A stretch of DNA of 64,000 bases from Bradyrhizobium sp. WSM3983 (GTDB lineage: Bacteria > Pseudomonadota > Alphaproteobacteria > Rhizobiales > Xanthobacteraceae): assembly GCF_000473045.1 (NCBI RefSeq), contig NZ_AXAY01000003.1, forward strand, positions 372,001 through 436,000, given 5' to 3'. This document shows, piece after piece, positions 7,761 to 16,103 of this stretch. Both the position numbers and the translations under genes were made by a program. Under the pieces are notes generated by a model that was not told the DNA's origin, did not search any database, and saw nothing but the letters and a program-made list of their open reading frames with translations. The number at the start of each line of letters is the position of its first letter. The first letter of the stretch is position 1.

Positions 7761-10502
7761 ATGAATATCGTCATTGTGGAGTCGCCGGCGAAAGCCAAGA
7801 CGATCAACAAGTATTTGGGCTCGTCCTACGAGGTTCTGGCCTCGTTCGGCCATGTCCGGGACTTGCCGGCGAAGAACGGTTCCGTCGATCCCGACGCCAA
7901 TTTCAAGATGATCTGGGAGATCGATCCCAAGGCGGCCGGCCGGCTCAACGACATTGCCAAGTCCCTGAAGGGCGCCGACCGCCTGATTCTGGCAACCGAC
8001 CCTGATCGCGAGGGCGAAGCTATCTCCTGGCACGTTTTGGAGGTCTTGAAAGAGAAGCGCGCGCTAAAGGATCAGAAGATCGAGCGCGTGGTGTTCAACG
8101 CCATCACCAAGCAGGCCGTCACAGACGCGATGAAGCATCCGCGCCAGATCGACGGCGCGCTGGTCGACGCCTATATGGCACGCCGGGCGCTCGACTATCT
8201 GGTCGGCTTCACCCTCTCCCCCGTGCTGTGGCGCAAGCTGCCGGGCGCCCGCTCGGCCGGCCGTGTGCAGTCGGTGGCGCTGCGGCTCGTCTGCGACCGC
8301 GAGCTCGAGATCGAGAAATTCGTCGCCCGCGAATATTGGTCGCTGATCGCGACCCTGCTGACGCCGCGCGGCGATGCCTTCGAGGCGCGCCTGGTCGGTG
8401 CCGACGGCAAGAAGATCCAGCGTCTCGACATCGGCAGCGGCGCCGAAGCCGAAGACTTCAAGAAGGCGCTGGAAACGGCCGCCTACGCCGTCACTGCGGT
8501 CGATGCGAAGCCGGCCCGGCGCAATCCGCAGGCGCCCTTCACCACCTCGACCTTGCAGCAGGAAGCCAGCCGCAAATACGGCTTTGCGCCGGCGCACACC
8601 ATGCGCATCGCGCAGCGCCTTTATGAAGGCATCGACATCGGCGGCGAGACCACTGGACTCATTACTTATATGCGTACCGACGGCGTGCAGATCGATCCGT
8701 CCGCGATCACGCAGGCCCGCAAGGTGATCGGCGAGGATTACGGCAACGCCTACGTGCCGGATGCGCCGCGCCAGTACCAGGCCAAGGCCAAGAACGCGCA
8801 GGAAGCGCACGAAGCGATCCGCCCGACCGACATGTCGCGCCGCCCCGACAGCATGAGCCGCAAGCTCGATGCCGACCAGGCGCGGCTCTATGAACTGATC
8901 TGGAAACGCACCATTGCGAGCCAGATGGAATCGGCCGAGCTCGAGCGCACCACCGTCGACATCACGGCGAAGGCGGGTGCCCGCACGCTGGAGCTCCGCG
9001 CCACCGGCCAGGTCGTCAAGTTCGACGGTTTCCTCGCGCTCTACCAGGAAGGCCGCGACGACGAGGAGGACGAGGATTCGCGCCGGCTGCCCGCGATGAG
9101 CCCGAACGACGCGCTGAAGCGGCAGTCGCTCTCCGTCACCCAGCATTTCACCGAGCCGCCGCCGCGCTTCTCGGAGGCGTCGCTGGTCAAACGCATGGAA
9201 GAGCTCGGCATCGGCCGGCCCTCGACCTATGCCTCGATCCTCCAGGTCCTGAAGGACCGCGGCTACGTCAAGCTGGAGAAGAAGCGCCTGCACGGCGAGG
9301 ACAAGGGCCGCGTCGTGGTCGCCTTCCTCGAAAGCTTCTTCAACCGCTACGTTGAATACGACTTCACGGCCAATCTGGAGGAGCAGCTCGACCGCATCTC
9401 CAACAACGAGATCTCCTGGCAGCAGGTGCTGAAGGATTTCTGGATCGGCTTCATCAGTGCCGTCGACGAGATCAAGGATCTGCGCGTCGCCCAGGTGCTC
9501 GACGTGCTCGACGAGATGCTGGGACAGCACATCTATCCGCCCCGCGCCGATGGCGGCGACATCAGGCAGTGCCCGAGCTGCGGCAACGGCCGGCTCAATC
9601 TCAAGGCCGGCAAGTTCGGCGCCTTCGTCGGCTGCTCGAACTATCCGGAGTGCCGCTATACCCGTCAGCTCGCCGCCGACAGCGAGACCACCGCCGATCG
9701 TTCGCTCGGCCAGGACCCTGATACGGGTCGCGATGTCTGGGTCAAGGCCGGCCGCTTCGGTCCCTACATCCAGCTCGGCGAGCAGAAGGATTATGAGGAA
9801 GGCGAGAAGCCGAAGCGCGCAGGCATCCCGAAGGGCGCCTCGCCTGGCGATGTCGAGCTCGAGCTTGCGCTGAAACTGCTGTCGCTGCCGCGCGAGATCG
9901 GCAAGCATCCGGAGACCGGTGAGCCGATCACCGCGGGTCTCGGCCGCTTCGGGCCGTTCGTCAAGCACGAGAAGACCTATGCCAGCCTCGAGGCCGGCGA
10001 CGAAGTGTTCGACATTGGCCTCAATCGCGCGGTCACGCTGATTGCCGAAAAGGTTGCAAAGGGCCCGAGCCGCCGCTTCGGCGTCGACCCCGGCAAGGCG
10101 ATCGGCGATCATCCGACGCTCGGCACCGTCACCGTGAAGGGCGGCCGCTACGGCGCCTATGTCACGGCTGGCGGCGTCAACGCGACGATCCCGAGCGACA
10201 TCGAGAAAGACGCCATCACGCTGCCGCAGGCGATCGCGCTGATCGACGAGCGCGCGGCCAAGGGCGGCGGCAAGAAGCCGAAGAAGGCGGCAAAGCCGGC
10301 CAAGGCCAAGAAGACTACGGCGAAGGCCGCGGACGGCGACGACGCCGCGCCGAAGAAGAAACCGGCCGCGAAGAAGGCGGCCAAACCCAAATCTGAATCC
10401 ACCAGCAAGGCGCGCGCAGGCGTGGCGTCGACGGCGAAGACGTCGCCGACCAAGGCAGCCGCGACCAAAACCCCGGCCAAGAAGAGTGCCGGCACCAATT
10501 AG
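7761..10502 (+). CDS. topA: DNA topoisomerase I
   Basis: 913-residue type IA topoisomerase that relaxes negative supercoils by single-strand passage. TOPRIM domain at the N-terminus with ESPAKA (7-12) and DPDREGEA (80-87, metal ligands); active-site Tyr303 in GLITYMRTDGV; a four-cysteine zinc ribbon (CPSCGNGRL to NYPEC) near residue 600; then repeated topo C-terminal ribbon units with the GRFGPY/GRYGAY pattern. The last 75 residues are a Lys/Ala/Pro-rich tail typical of alphaproteobacterial and actinobacterial enzymes. It is followed 7 bp later by rnr, probably in one transcript. Confidence 0.98.
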   Translation: MNIVIVESPAKAKTINKYLGSSYEVLASFGHVRDLPAKNGSVDPDANFKMIWEIDPKAAGRLNDIAKSLKGADRLILATDPDREGEAISWHVLEVLKEKRALKDQKIERVVFNAITKQAVTDAMKHPRQIDGALVDAYMARRALDYLVGFTLSPVLWRKLPGARSAGRVQSVALRLVCDRELEIEKFVAREYWSLIATLLTPRGDAFEARLVGADGKKIQRLDIGSGAEAEDFKKALETAAYAVTAVDAKPARRNPQAPFTTSTLQQEASRKYGFAPAHTMRIAQRLYEGIDIGGETTGLITYMRTDGVQIDPSAITQARKVIGEDYGNAYVPDAPRQYQAKAKNAQEAHEAIRPTDMSRRPDSMSRKLDADQARLYELIWKRTIASQMESAELERTTVDITAKAGARTLELRATGQVVKFDGFLALYQEGRDDEEDEDSRRLPAMSPNDALKRQSLSVTQHFTEPPPRFSEASLVKRMEELGIGRPSTYASILQVLKDRGYVKLEKKRLHGEDKGRVVVAFLESFFNRYVEYDFTANLEEQLDRISNNEISWQQVLKDFWIGFISAVDEIKDLRVAQVLDVLDEMLGQHIYPPRADGGDIRQCPSCGNGRLNLKAGKFGAFVGCSNYPECRYTRQLAADSETTADRSLGQDPDTGRDVWVKAGRFGPYIQLGEQKDYEEGEKPKRAGIPKGASPGDVELELALKLLSLPREIGKHPETGEPITAGLGRFGPFVKHEKTYASLEAGDEVFDIGLNRAVTLIAEKVAKGPSRRFGVDPGKAIGDHPTLGTVTVKGGRYGAYVTAGGVNATIPSDIEKDAITLPQAIALIDERAAKGGGKKPKKAAKPAKAKKTTAKAADGDDAAPKKKPAAKKAAKPKSESTSKARAGVASTAKTSPTKAAATKTPAKKSAGTN

Positions 10503-10509
10503 AGGTTAA

Positions 10510-12867
10510 GTGAAACGCAAGAATGACCATGGCTTTCCCGACAGGAGCGCCATTGTCGCCTTCATCAAGGCACATCCAGGAAAGGTCGGGACCCGCGAGA
10601 TCGCACGCGAGTTCGGCCTGAAGAACGCCGATCGCATCGAGCTCAAGCGCCTGCTGCGCGAGCTCGCCGACGACGGCACCATCAAGAAAAAGCGCCATAC
10701 GGTTTCAGAACCGGACAGCCTGCCAACGACGCTGGTCGCCGACATCACCGGTCGCGACACAGACGGCGAGCTGATCGCCTCCCCGACTGAATGGGACGAG
10801 GTCGAAGGCGGCGAGCCGCCCAAAATCCTCATCGCAATGCCGCGCCGGCCGAAGCCCGGCACCGCAGCCGGCGTCGGCGATCGCGCGCTGCTGCGCGTCG
10901 AGCCGACCAACGAGAGCGAAGGTCCGGCCTATCGCGGTCACATCATCAAGGTCTTCGACAAGACCAAGAGCCGCATCCTCGGCGTCTTCCGCAGCCTGCC
11001 CGAAGGCGGCGGACGGCTGATCCCGGTCGACAAGAGGTCCGCCGACCGCGAGCTGAACATCGCCTCGGCCGACACGAAGGGCGCGCAGGACGGCGACCTC
11101 GTCAGCGTCGACATCGTCCGCACCCGCAGCTTTGGGCTGGCCTCAGGACGCGTGAAAGAGAAGCTCGGCTCGGTCAAATCGGAGAAGGCGATCAGCCTGA
11201 TCGCGATCTACGCCCACGACATTCCCTTGCAATTCTCCTCCGCCGCCGAGCGCGAGGCGGGGGCCGCAGAGCCTGCCAACCTGAAAGGGCGCGAGGACTG
11301 GCGCGATGTCCCGCTCGTCACCATCGATCCGCCGGATGCGAAGGATCACGACGACGCAGTGCATGCGCAGCCCGACCCCGATCCGAACAACAAGGGCGGC
11401 TTCATCGTCGACGTCGCGATCGCGGATGTGAGCTTCTACGTGCGGCCGGGCACCGCGCTCGACCATAACGCGCTTGATCGCGGCAACTCGGTCTACTTCC
11501 CTGACCGCGTCGTGCCGATGCTGCCCGAGCGGATCTCCAACAATCTCTGCTCGCTGGTGCCGGGCGAGCCGCGCGGCGCACTCGCGGTGCGGATGATCAT
11601 CGCCCCTGATGGCCGCAAGCGTTCGCACAGCTTTCACCGCATCCTGATGCGTTCGGCCGCCAAGCTGAATTATGCGCAGGCGCAGGCCGCAATCGACGGC
11701 CGGCCCGACGACACCACCGGCCCCTTGCTCGATCCGATCCTCAAACCCCTTTATGCGGCTTACGCCTGCGTCAAGCGCGCACGCGACGAGCGCGATCCGC
11801 TCAATCTCGATCTGCCCGAGCGTAAGATCCTCCTGAAGAGCGACGGCACCGTCGATCGCGTCGTCGTGCCCGAGCGTCTCGATGCGCACAAGCTGATCGA
11901 GGAGTTCATGATCCTCGCGAACGTCGCGGCGGCCGAGATGCTGGAGAAGAAATCGCTCCCGCTGATCTACCGCGTGCATGACGAACCGACGCTGGAGAAG
12001 GTTCACGCGCTCGCGGAATTCTTGCAAACGCTGGACGTCCCCTTCGCGAAAGGCGGCGCGCTTCGCCCTGCTCTCTTCAACCGCGTCCTGGCACAGCTCG
12101 AAGGCCACGACCACTTCCCGCTGGTGAGCGAAGTCGTGCTGCGCGCCCAGGCGCAGGCCGAATACTCCTCGGAGAATTATGGGCACTTCGGCCTGAATTT
12201 GCGCCGCTACGCGCATTTCACCTCGCCGATCCGCCGCTATGCCGACCTCGTCGTGCACCGCGCGCTGGTCCGCGCGCTTGGGCTTGGCGAAGGCGCCCTG
12301 CCCGACAGCGAGACGCCGGAGAGCCTCGGCGAGGTCGCCGCGCATATCTCGGTAACCGAGCGGCGCGCAATGAAGGCGGAGCGCGAAACCGTCGACCGCC
12401 TGATCGCCCATCACCTCGCCGACCGCATCGGCGCGAGCTTCCAAGGCCGCGTCTCCGGCGTCACGCGCGCCGGGCTCTTTGTCAAACTCGCTGAAACGGG
12501 CGCCGACGGATTGATCCCGATCCGATCCCTTGGCACGGAATATTTCAACTATGACGAGGGCCGCCATGCGCTGGTCGGCACGCGCAGCCGCACCATGTAC
12601 CAGCTCGGCGATATCGTTGACGTCCGTCTGATCGAGGCAGCCCCCATCGCAGGCGCGCTTCGTTTTGAGCTGCTGTCGTCATCCAGCGAGACTGCACCCC
12701 GCGACCGCAGGCAAGCTGGTCCGCAGCGCCGCCCCTCGTTCAAGGCGCATCCCGGACGCAGCCCGGATAAAAAACGCAAGCCGCCGAAGCCAAAATCCGG
12801 CAAGGCGAAGAAGGGCAAGGGAAAGAACAAGGGAAAGGGCGGGGGACAGAAGGGCAAGGCATGGTAA
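10510..12867 (+). CDS. rnr: Ribonuclease R
   Basis: 785-residue 3'-5' exoribonuclease that degrades structured RNA. Order: N-terminal helix-turn-helix-like part (residues 5-60), OB-fold cold-shock domains, RNB catalytic domain with IDPPDAKDHDDAV beginning at Ile272 (Asp273, Asp279, Asp281 and Asp282 as metal ligands), an S1 domain near 640-725 (FQGRVSGVTRAGLFVKL) and a Lys/Pro/Gly-rich tail for RNA contact. GTG start at 10510, just after the topA stop, with AGAGGTTA upstream. Its end overlaps the next gene by 7 bp, so topA, rnr and the DUF983 gene are probably cotranscribed. Confidence 0.97.
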   Translation: MKRKNDHGFPDRSAIVAFIKAHPGKVGTREIAREFGLKNADRIELKRLLRELADDGTIKKKRHTVSEPDSLPTTLVADITGRDTDGELIASPTEWDEVEGGEPPKILIAMPRRPKPGTAAGVGDRALLRVEPTNESEGPAYRGHIIKVFDKTKSRILGVFRSLPEGGGRLIPVDKRSADRELNIASADTKGAQDGDLVSVDIVRTRSFGLASGRVKEKLGSVKSEKAISLIAIYAHDIPLQFSSAAEREAGAAEPANLKGREDWRDVPLVTIDPPDAKDHDDAVHAQPDPDPNNKGGFIVDVAIADVSFYVRPGTALDHNALDRGNSVYFPDRVVPMLPERISNNLCSLVPGEPRGALAVRMIIAPDGRKRSHSFHRILMRSAAKLNYAQAQAAIDGRPDDTTGPLLDPILKPLYAAYACVKRARDERDPLNLDLPERKILLKSDGTVDRVVVPERLDAHKLIEEFMILANVAAAEMLEKKSLPLIYRVHDEPTLEKVHALAEFLQTLDVPFAKGGALRPALFNRVLAQLEGHDHFPLVSEVVLRAQAQAEYSSENYGHFGLNLRRYAHFTSPIRRYADLVVHRALVRALGLGEGALPDSETPESLGEVAAHISVTERRAMKAERETVDRLIAHHLADRIGASFQGRVSGVTRAGLFVKLAETGADGLIPIRSLGTEYFNYDEGRHALVGTRSRTMYQLGDIVDVRLIEAAPIAGALRFELLSSSSETAPRDRRQAGPQRRPSFKAHPGRSPDKKRKPPKPKSGKAKKGKGKNKGKGGGQKGKAW

Positions 12868-13301
12868 CGACGCACACTGCCCCAAAGATCTGGACGCGCG
12901 AGACCGGCCTCGTCGAGAAGCGCGACGTCTGGGCTGCGATGAAGCGCGGTTTTCGCGGGCGTTGCCCGCGCTGCGGGCAAGGAAAACTGTTCCGCGCCTT
13001 CCTGAAGACGGCGGACAATTGCTCGTCCTGCGCCCTCGACTTCACGCCGCATCGCGCCGACGATCTGCCCGCCTATCTCGTGATTGTCATCGTCGGGCAC
13101 ATCGTGGTGCCCACGATCCTCTGGATCGAAACCAACTACACCACGCCAGTCTGGTTCAGCTTTGCCGCCTACCTGCCCTTCACCTTCTTCGCCTCGCTCG
13201 GGCTATTGCAGCCGGTCAAGGGAGCTGTGGTCGGCTTGCAATGGGCTCTGCGCATGCACGGGTTTGACGAGACCCCGCCGGATGGTATTCCGCCCGTGTA
13301 A
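12861..13301 (+). CDS. DUF983 family membrane protein
   Basis: 146 residues. A zinc-ribbon-like N-terminal half with CPRCGQGKLF and CSSCALDF (two Cys pairs) is followed by two hydrophobic segments (YLVIVIVGHIVVPTILW and FAAYLPFTFFASLGLL), the standard DUF983 layout. The function of the family is unknown. In alphaproteobacteria it commonly follows rnr, as here, where the genes overlap by 7 bp. Translational coupling to rnr is likely. Confidence 0.93.
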   Translation: MVTTHTAPKIWTRETGLVEKRDVWAAMKRGFRGRCPRCGQGKLFRAFLKTADNCSSCALDFTPHRADDLPAYLVIVIVGHIVVPTILWIETNYTTPVWFSFAAYLPFTFFASLGLLQPVKGAVVGLQWALRMHGFDETPPDGIPPV

Positions 13302-13334
13302 GCAAAATAAGCAAAAAGCAGTTTGGGTGAGGAT

Positions 13335-14084
13335 ATGACGGATACGGCGCAGACGGCTGAGAAAGCCAAGGTGCACGAGGAGAAGGAAGCCGATCACCAT
13401 CCCTATTTCCGTCCCCGGGATGCGGCGACACTGATCCTGGTCGATCGCAGCGGCTCCGTTCCAAAGGTCCTGGTCGGCAAGCGCCACGACAAGGTGGTGT
13501 TCATGCCCGGAAAATTCGTCTTCCCCGGCGGCCGCGTCGACAAGGACGATTATCGCGTGCCGGTCGCGGCCCCCATCACCACGGAATTAGAGGCCAATCT
13601 CGCCAAGGGCAGCCCGAAAACCCCGGCCTCGCGCGCGAAATCGCTGGCGATTGCCGCGATCCGCGAGGCCTGCGAGGAGACCGGTCTCTGCCTCGGACGC
13701 AAGTCTGAGGGCAAAGCCAAGCTCGAAGGGCCTTGGAAGCCGTTTGCGGACGCAGGCCTGCTGCCCGATCCCTCCAGCCTGTACCTCATCGCGCGCGCGA
13801 TCACCCCGCCCGGTCGCGTCAAGCGCTTCGACACGCGCTTCTTCACGGCGGATGCCTCCGCAATCACCCATCACGTCGAGGGTGTGATCCATGCCGATGC
13901 GGAGCTGGTCGAGCTGGTCTGGGTCGAGCTCGGCTCAAAACCGCTCGCCGATCTGCATCCCATGACACGGAATGTGCTCAACGAGCTTCACACGCGCCTT
14001 GCCACCGGCCCGCTACGCCATGACGCGCCAGTGCCGTTCTTCCATTTCTACGCCGGCAAGATGCAGAAGGATATTTTGAGCTGA
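13335..14084 (+). CDS. Nudix hydrolase
   Basis: 249-residue hydrolase of nucleoside-diphosphate-linked compounds. The Nudix helix is visible as AIAAIREACEETGLCLG (REACEETGL core) near residues 104-120, preceded by a long insertion after VVFMPGKFVFPGGRVD, as in the NUDT8/CoA-diphosphatase-like group. An acidic and charged N-terminus of about 25 residues precedes the fold. ATG at 13335 has GTGAGGA upstream; the in-frame TTG at 13323 is not needed. Substrate cannot be assigned. It sits in the topA-rnr-DUF983 run. Confidence 0.9.
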   Translation: MTDTAQTAEKAKVHEEKEADHHPYFRPRDAATLILVDRSGSVPKVLVGKRHDKVVFMPGKFVFPGGRVDKDDYRVPVAAPITTELEANLAKGSPKTPASRAKSLAIAAIREACEETGLCLGRKSEGKAKLEGPWKPFADAGLLPDPSSLYLIARAITPPGRVKRFDTRFFTADASAITHHVEGVIHADAELVELVWVELGSKPLADLHPMTRNVLNELHTRLATGPLRHDAPVPFFHFYAGKMQKDILS

Positions 14085-14087
14085 TCG

Positions 14088-14125
14088 GTCATTCCGGGCT
14101 CCCGCTACGCGCGCCCCGGAATGAC
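14088..14125. repeat. Short palindromic repeat
   Basis: GTCATTCCGGG (14088-14098) pairs with CCCCGGAATGAC (14114-14125) across a 15-nt loop. It is a minimal version of the GTCATTCCGG-type element seen in longer form at 32253-32359 and could serve as a terminator for the Nudix transcript. Confidence 0.7.
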
Positions 14126-14243
14126 GGGATTGTGCTGAGCGGGCACCGAAAAACAAAAGAATCTTCCCGCCGCCCCCAATGGCGGAGTTCCCCGGCGTGC
14201 CTATGTCTTGCCCCAACGACACCAGAACGGGATTTAGGGCGCG

Positions 14244-15569
14244 ATGTCACAACGGCAACTCAAGCTTGGCGCGTTCATGCGCCCTGTCAGCATCCACACC
14301 GGCGCCTGGCGCTATCCCGGGGCCTGGCCCGACGCCAACTTCAATTTTGGCCACATCAAGCAACTGATCAGGAAGCTCGAGGCCGGCAAGTTCGACGCGT
14401 TCTTCATGGCCGATCACCTCGCCGTGCTGAACATGCCGGTCAATGCGCTCAAGCGCAGCCACACCGTGACCTCGTTCGAGCCGTTCACGCTGCTGTCGGC
14501 ACTCTCCGCCGTCACCGAGCGCATCGGCCTGATCGCGACCGGATCGACCACGTTCGACGAGCCCTATCACGTCGCCCGGCGCTTTGCCTCGCTCGACCAT
14601 CTCAGCGGCGGCCGTGCGGGCTGGAACATCGTCACCACCTCGAACCCGGATGCCGCGCTGAATTTCGGCCTCGACGACCACCTGGAGCATGCCGAGCGCT
14701 ACAAACGCGCCCGCGAATTCTACGACGTCGTCACCGGCCTCTGGGACTCCTTCGCCGATGACGCCTTCGTGCGCGACGTCGACAGCGGCCTGTTCTTCGA
14801 TCCCGCGAAGATGCATGTGCTCGACCACAACGGCAAATTTCTGAAGGTGCGCGGCCCCCTCAACATCGCCCGCCCCGTCCAGGGCTGGCCGCTGATCGTG
14901 CAGGCCGGCGCATCGGAAGACGGCAAGCAGCTCGCGGCCGAAACGGCGGAAGCTGTGTTCACCGGCGGCGGCAGCCTCGCCGACGGGCAAAAGCTCTACG
15001 CCGACATCAAGGGCCGCATGGAAAAGATCGGCCGCAATCCCGAGCACCTGAAAATCCTGCCCGGCGCCTTTGTCGTGGTCGGCGACAGCGTCGATGAGGC
15101 CAAGGAGAAGCGCGCTCTGCTCGACAGCCGTGTGCACTACGACAGCGCCATCGCTTCGCTCTCGGTCATCCTCGGCACCGACGCCTCCGGTTTCGATCCG
15201 GATGGACAACTGCCGGAGATTCCGGAGACCAACGCCAGCAAGAGCGGCCGGCAGCGCATGGTCGACCTCGCCAAGCGCGACAAGCTCACTGTGCGCCAGC
15301 TCGCCCAGCGCGTCGGCGGTTACGGCGGGCTGTCCTTCGTCGGCACGGCGAAAACCATCGCCGACCAGATGGAGGAGTGGCTGGTCGGCCGCGGCTCCGA
15401 CGGCTTCAACATCATGTTCCCGTTCCTGCCCGCCGGCCTCGACGATTTCGTCGACAAGGTCGTCCCGGAGCTGCAGCGGCGCGGGATTTTCCGGAAAGAG
15501 TATGAAGGGGCCACTTTGAGGGAAAATCTGGGCCTGCCGCGGCCGAAGAATCGGTTCTTCGAGGCGTAA
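14244..15569 (+). CDS. NtaA/SnaA/DszA-type flavin-dependent monooxygenase
   Basis: 441-residue TIM-barrel monooxygenase of the bacterial luciferase superfamily that uses FMNH2 supplied by a separate reductase. Diagnostic stretches include HTGAWRYPGAWPDANFNF near the start, FMADHLAVLNMP, TTFDEPYHVARRFASLDHLS and NIVTTSNPDAALNFG, as in nitrilotriacetate and dibenzothiophene-sulfone oxygenases. It stands alone between the Nudix gene and rpmG with no transporter or partner reductase beside it, so the substrate is open. An alkyl-sulfonate, sulfone or amine-type substrate is an inference from the family. Confidence 0.9.
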   Translation: MSQRQLKLGAFMRPVSIHTGAWRYPGAWPDANFNFGHIKQLIRKLEAGKFDAFFMADHLAVLNMPVNALKRSHTVTSFEPFTLLSALSAVTERIGLIATGSTTFDEPYHVARRFASLDHLSGGRAGWNIVTTSNPDAALNFGLDDHLEHAERYKRAREFYDVVTGLWDSFADDAFVRDVDSGLFFDPAKMHVLDHNGKFLKVRGPLNIARPVQGWPLIVQAGASEDGKQLAAETAEAVFTGGGSLADGQKLYADIKGRMEKIGRNPEHLKILPGAFVVVGDSVDEAKEKRALLDSRVHYDSAIASLSVILGTDASGFDPDGQLPEIPETNASKSGRQRMVDLAKRDKLTVRQLAQRVGGYGGLSFVGTAKTIADQMEEWLVGRGSDGFNIMFPFLPAGLDDFVDKVVPELQRRGIFRKEYEGATLRENLGLPRPKNRFFEA

Positions 15570-15693
15570 TGGGCCCGATTTGGGTAGTTTTCCGGCCCAA
15601 AAACCTTGACATCAGGCGGTTTCTGGCTAGGTTGCCGGCCAACGCGGGCCGTTTGGCCGGCTCCAGATTCCCCAATATTCTGAGGTTCAGAAC

Positions 15694-15861
15694 ATGGCCA
15701 AAGCGGTCACCATCAAGGTCAAGCTCGTGTCCTCGGCTGACACCGGCTTCTACTACGTCGCCAAGAAGAATTCGCGCACCATGACCGACAAGCTGGTCAA
15801 GAAGAAGTACGATCCCGTGGCGCGCAAGCACGTCGAATTCCGCGAAGCCAAGATCAAGTAA
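15694..15861 (+). CDS. rpmG: 50S ribosomal protein L33
   Basis: 55-residue ribosomal protein of the large subunit. Starts [20 protein letters not shown], then YVAKKNSR and the basic end with [16 protein letters not shown]. It lacks the zinc-binding CxxC pairs, so it is the C-minus form. It is followed at once by a strong terminator, so it is probably transcribed alone. The AT-rich region upstream (15590-15690) likely holds its promoter. Confidence 0.97.
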   Translation: MAKAVTIKVKLVSSADTGFYYVAKKNSRTMTDKLVKKKYDPVARKHVEFREAKIK

Positions 15862-15887
15862 GATCGGCGAAGGCGTTGAAGAGTTTT

Positions 15888-15915
15888 ACGGGGTCCTTTC
15901 GGGCCCCGTTCTATT
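15888..15915 (+). terminator. Terminator after rpmG
   Basis: Stem ACGGGG (15888-15893) with CCCCGT (15904-15909), loop TCCTTTCGGG, followed by TCTATTTT. It sits 26 bp after the rpmG stop, the expected place for an intrinsic terminator. Confidence 0.85.
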
Positions 15916-16103
15916 TTGTGGTGCCCGTCTCGTCCGGGGCACGCGAGCGGGGTTGACCCGCGGTCATTGGCGACGAGCCATCAGCTTCGCGAAATCCTGC
16001 CATGGTTAGAAGGGGCAGCCTCGCTGGCTTCAAATTTGCGAGACTGCAGCCACTTCCACCGCTCTAAGTCATCGATCCGGAGCGCGACAATTTCCAGCCG
16101 TTC

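Noticed and set aside
8064..10112. 682-codon open frame on the minus strand inside topA
   Set aside because: It mirrors topA codon by codon (high-GC third positions), has no domain and no ribosome site; topA motifs are complete on the plus strand.
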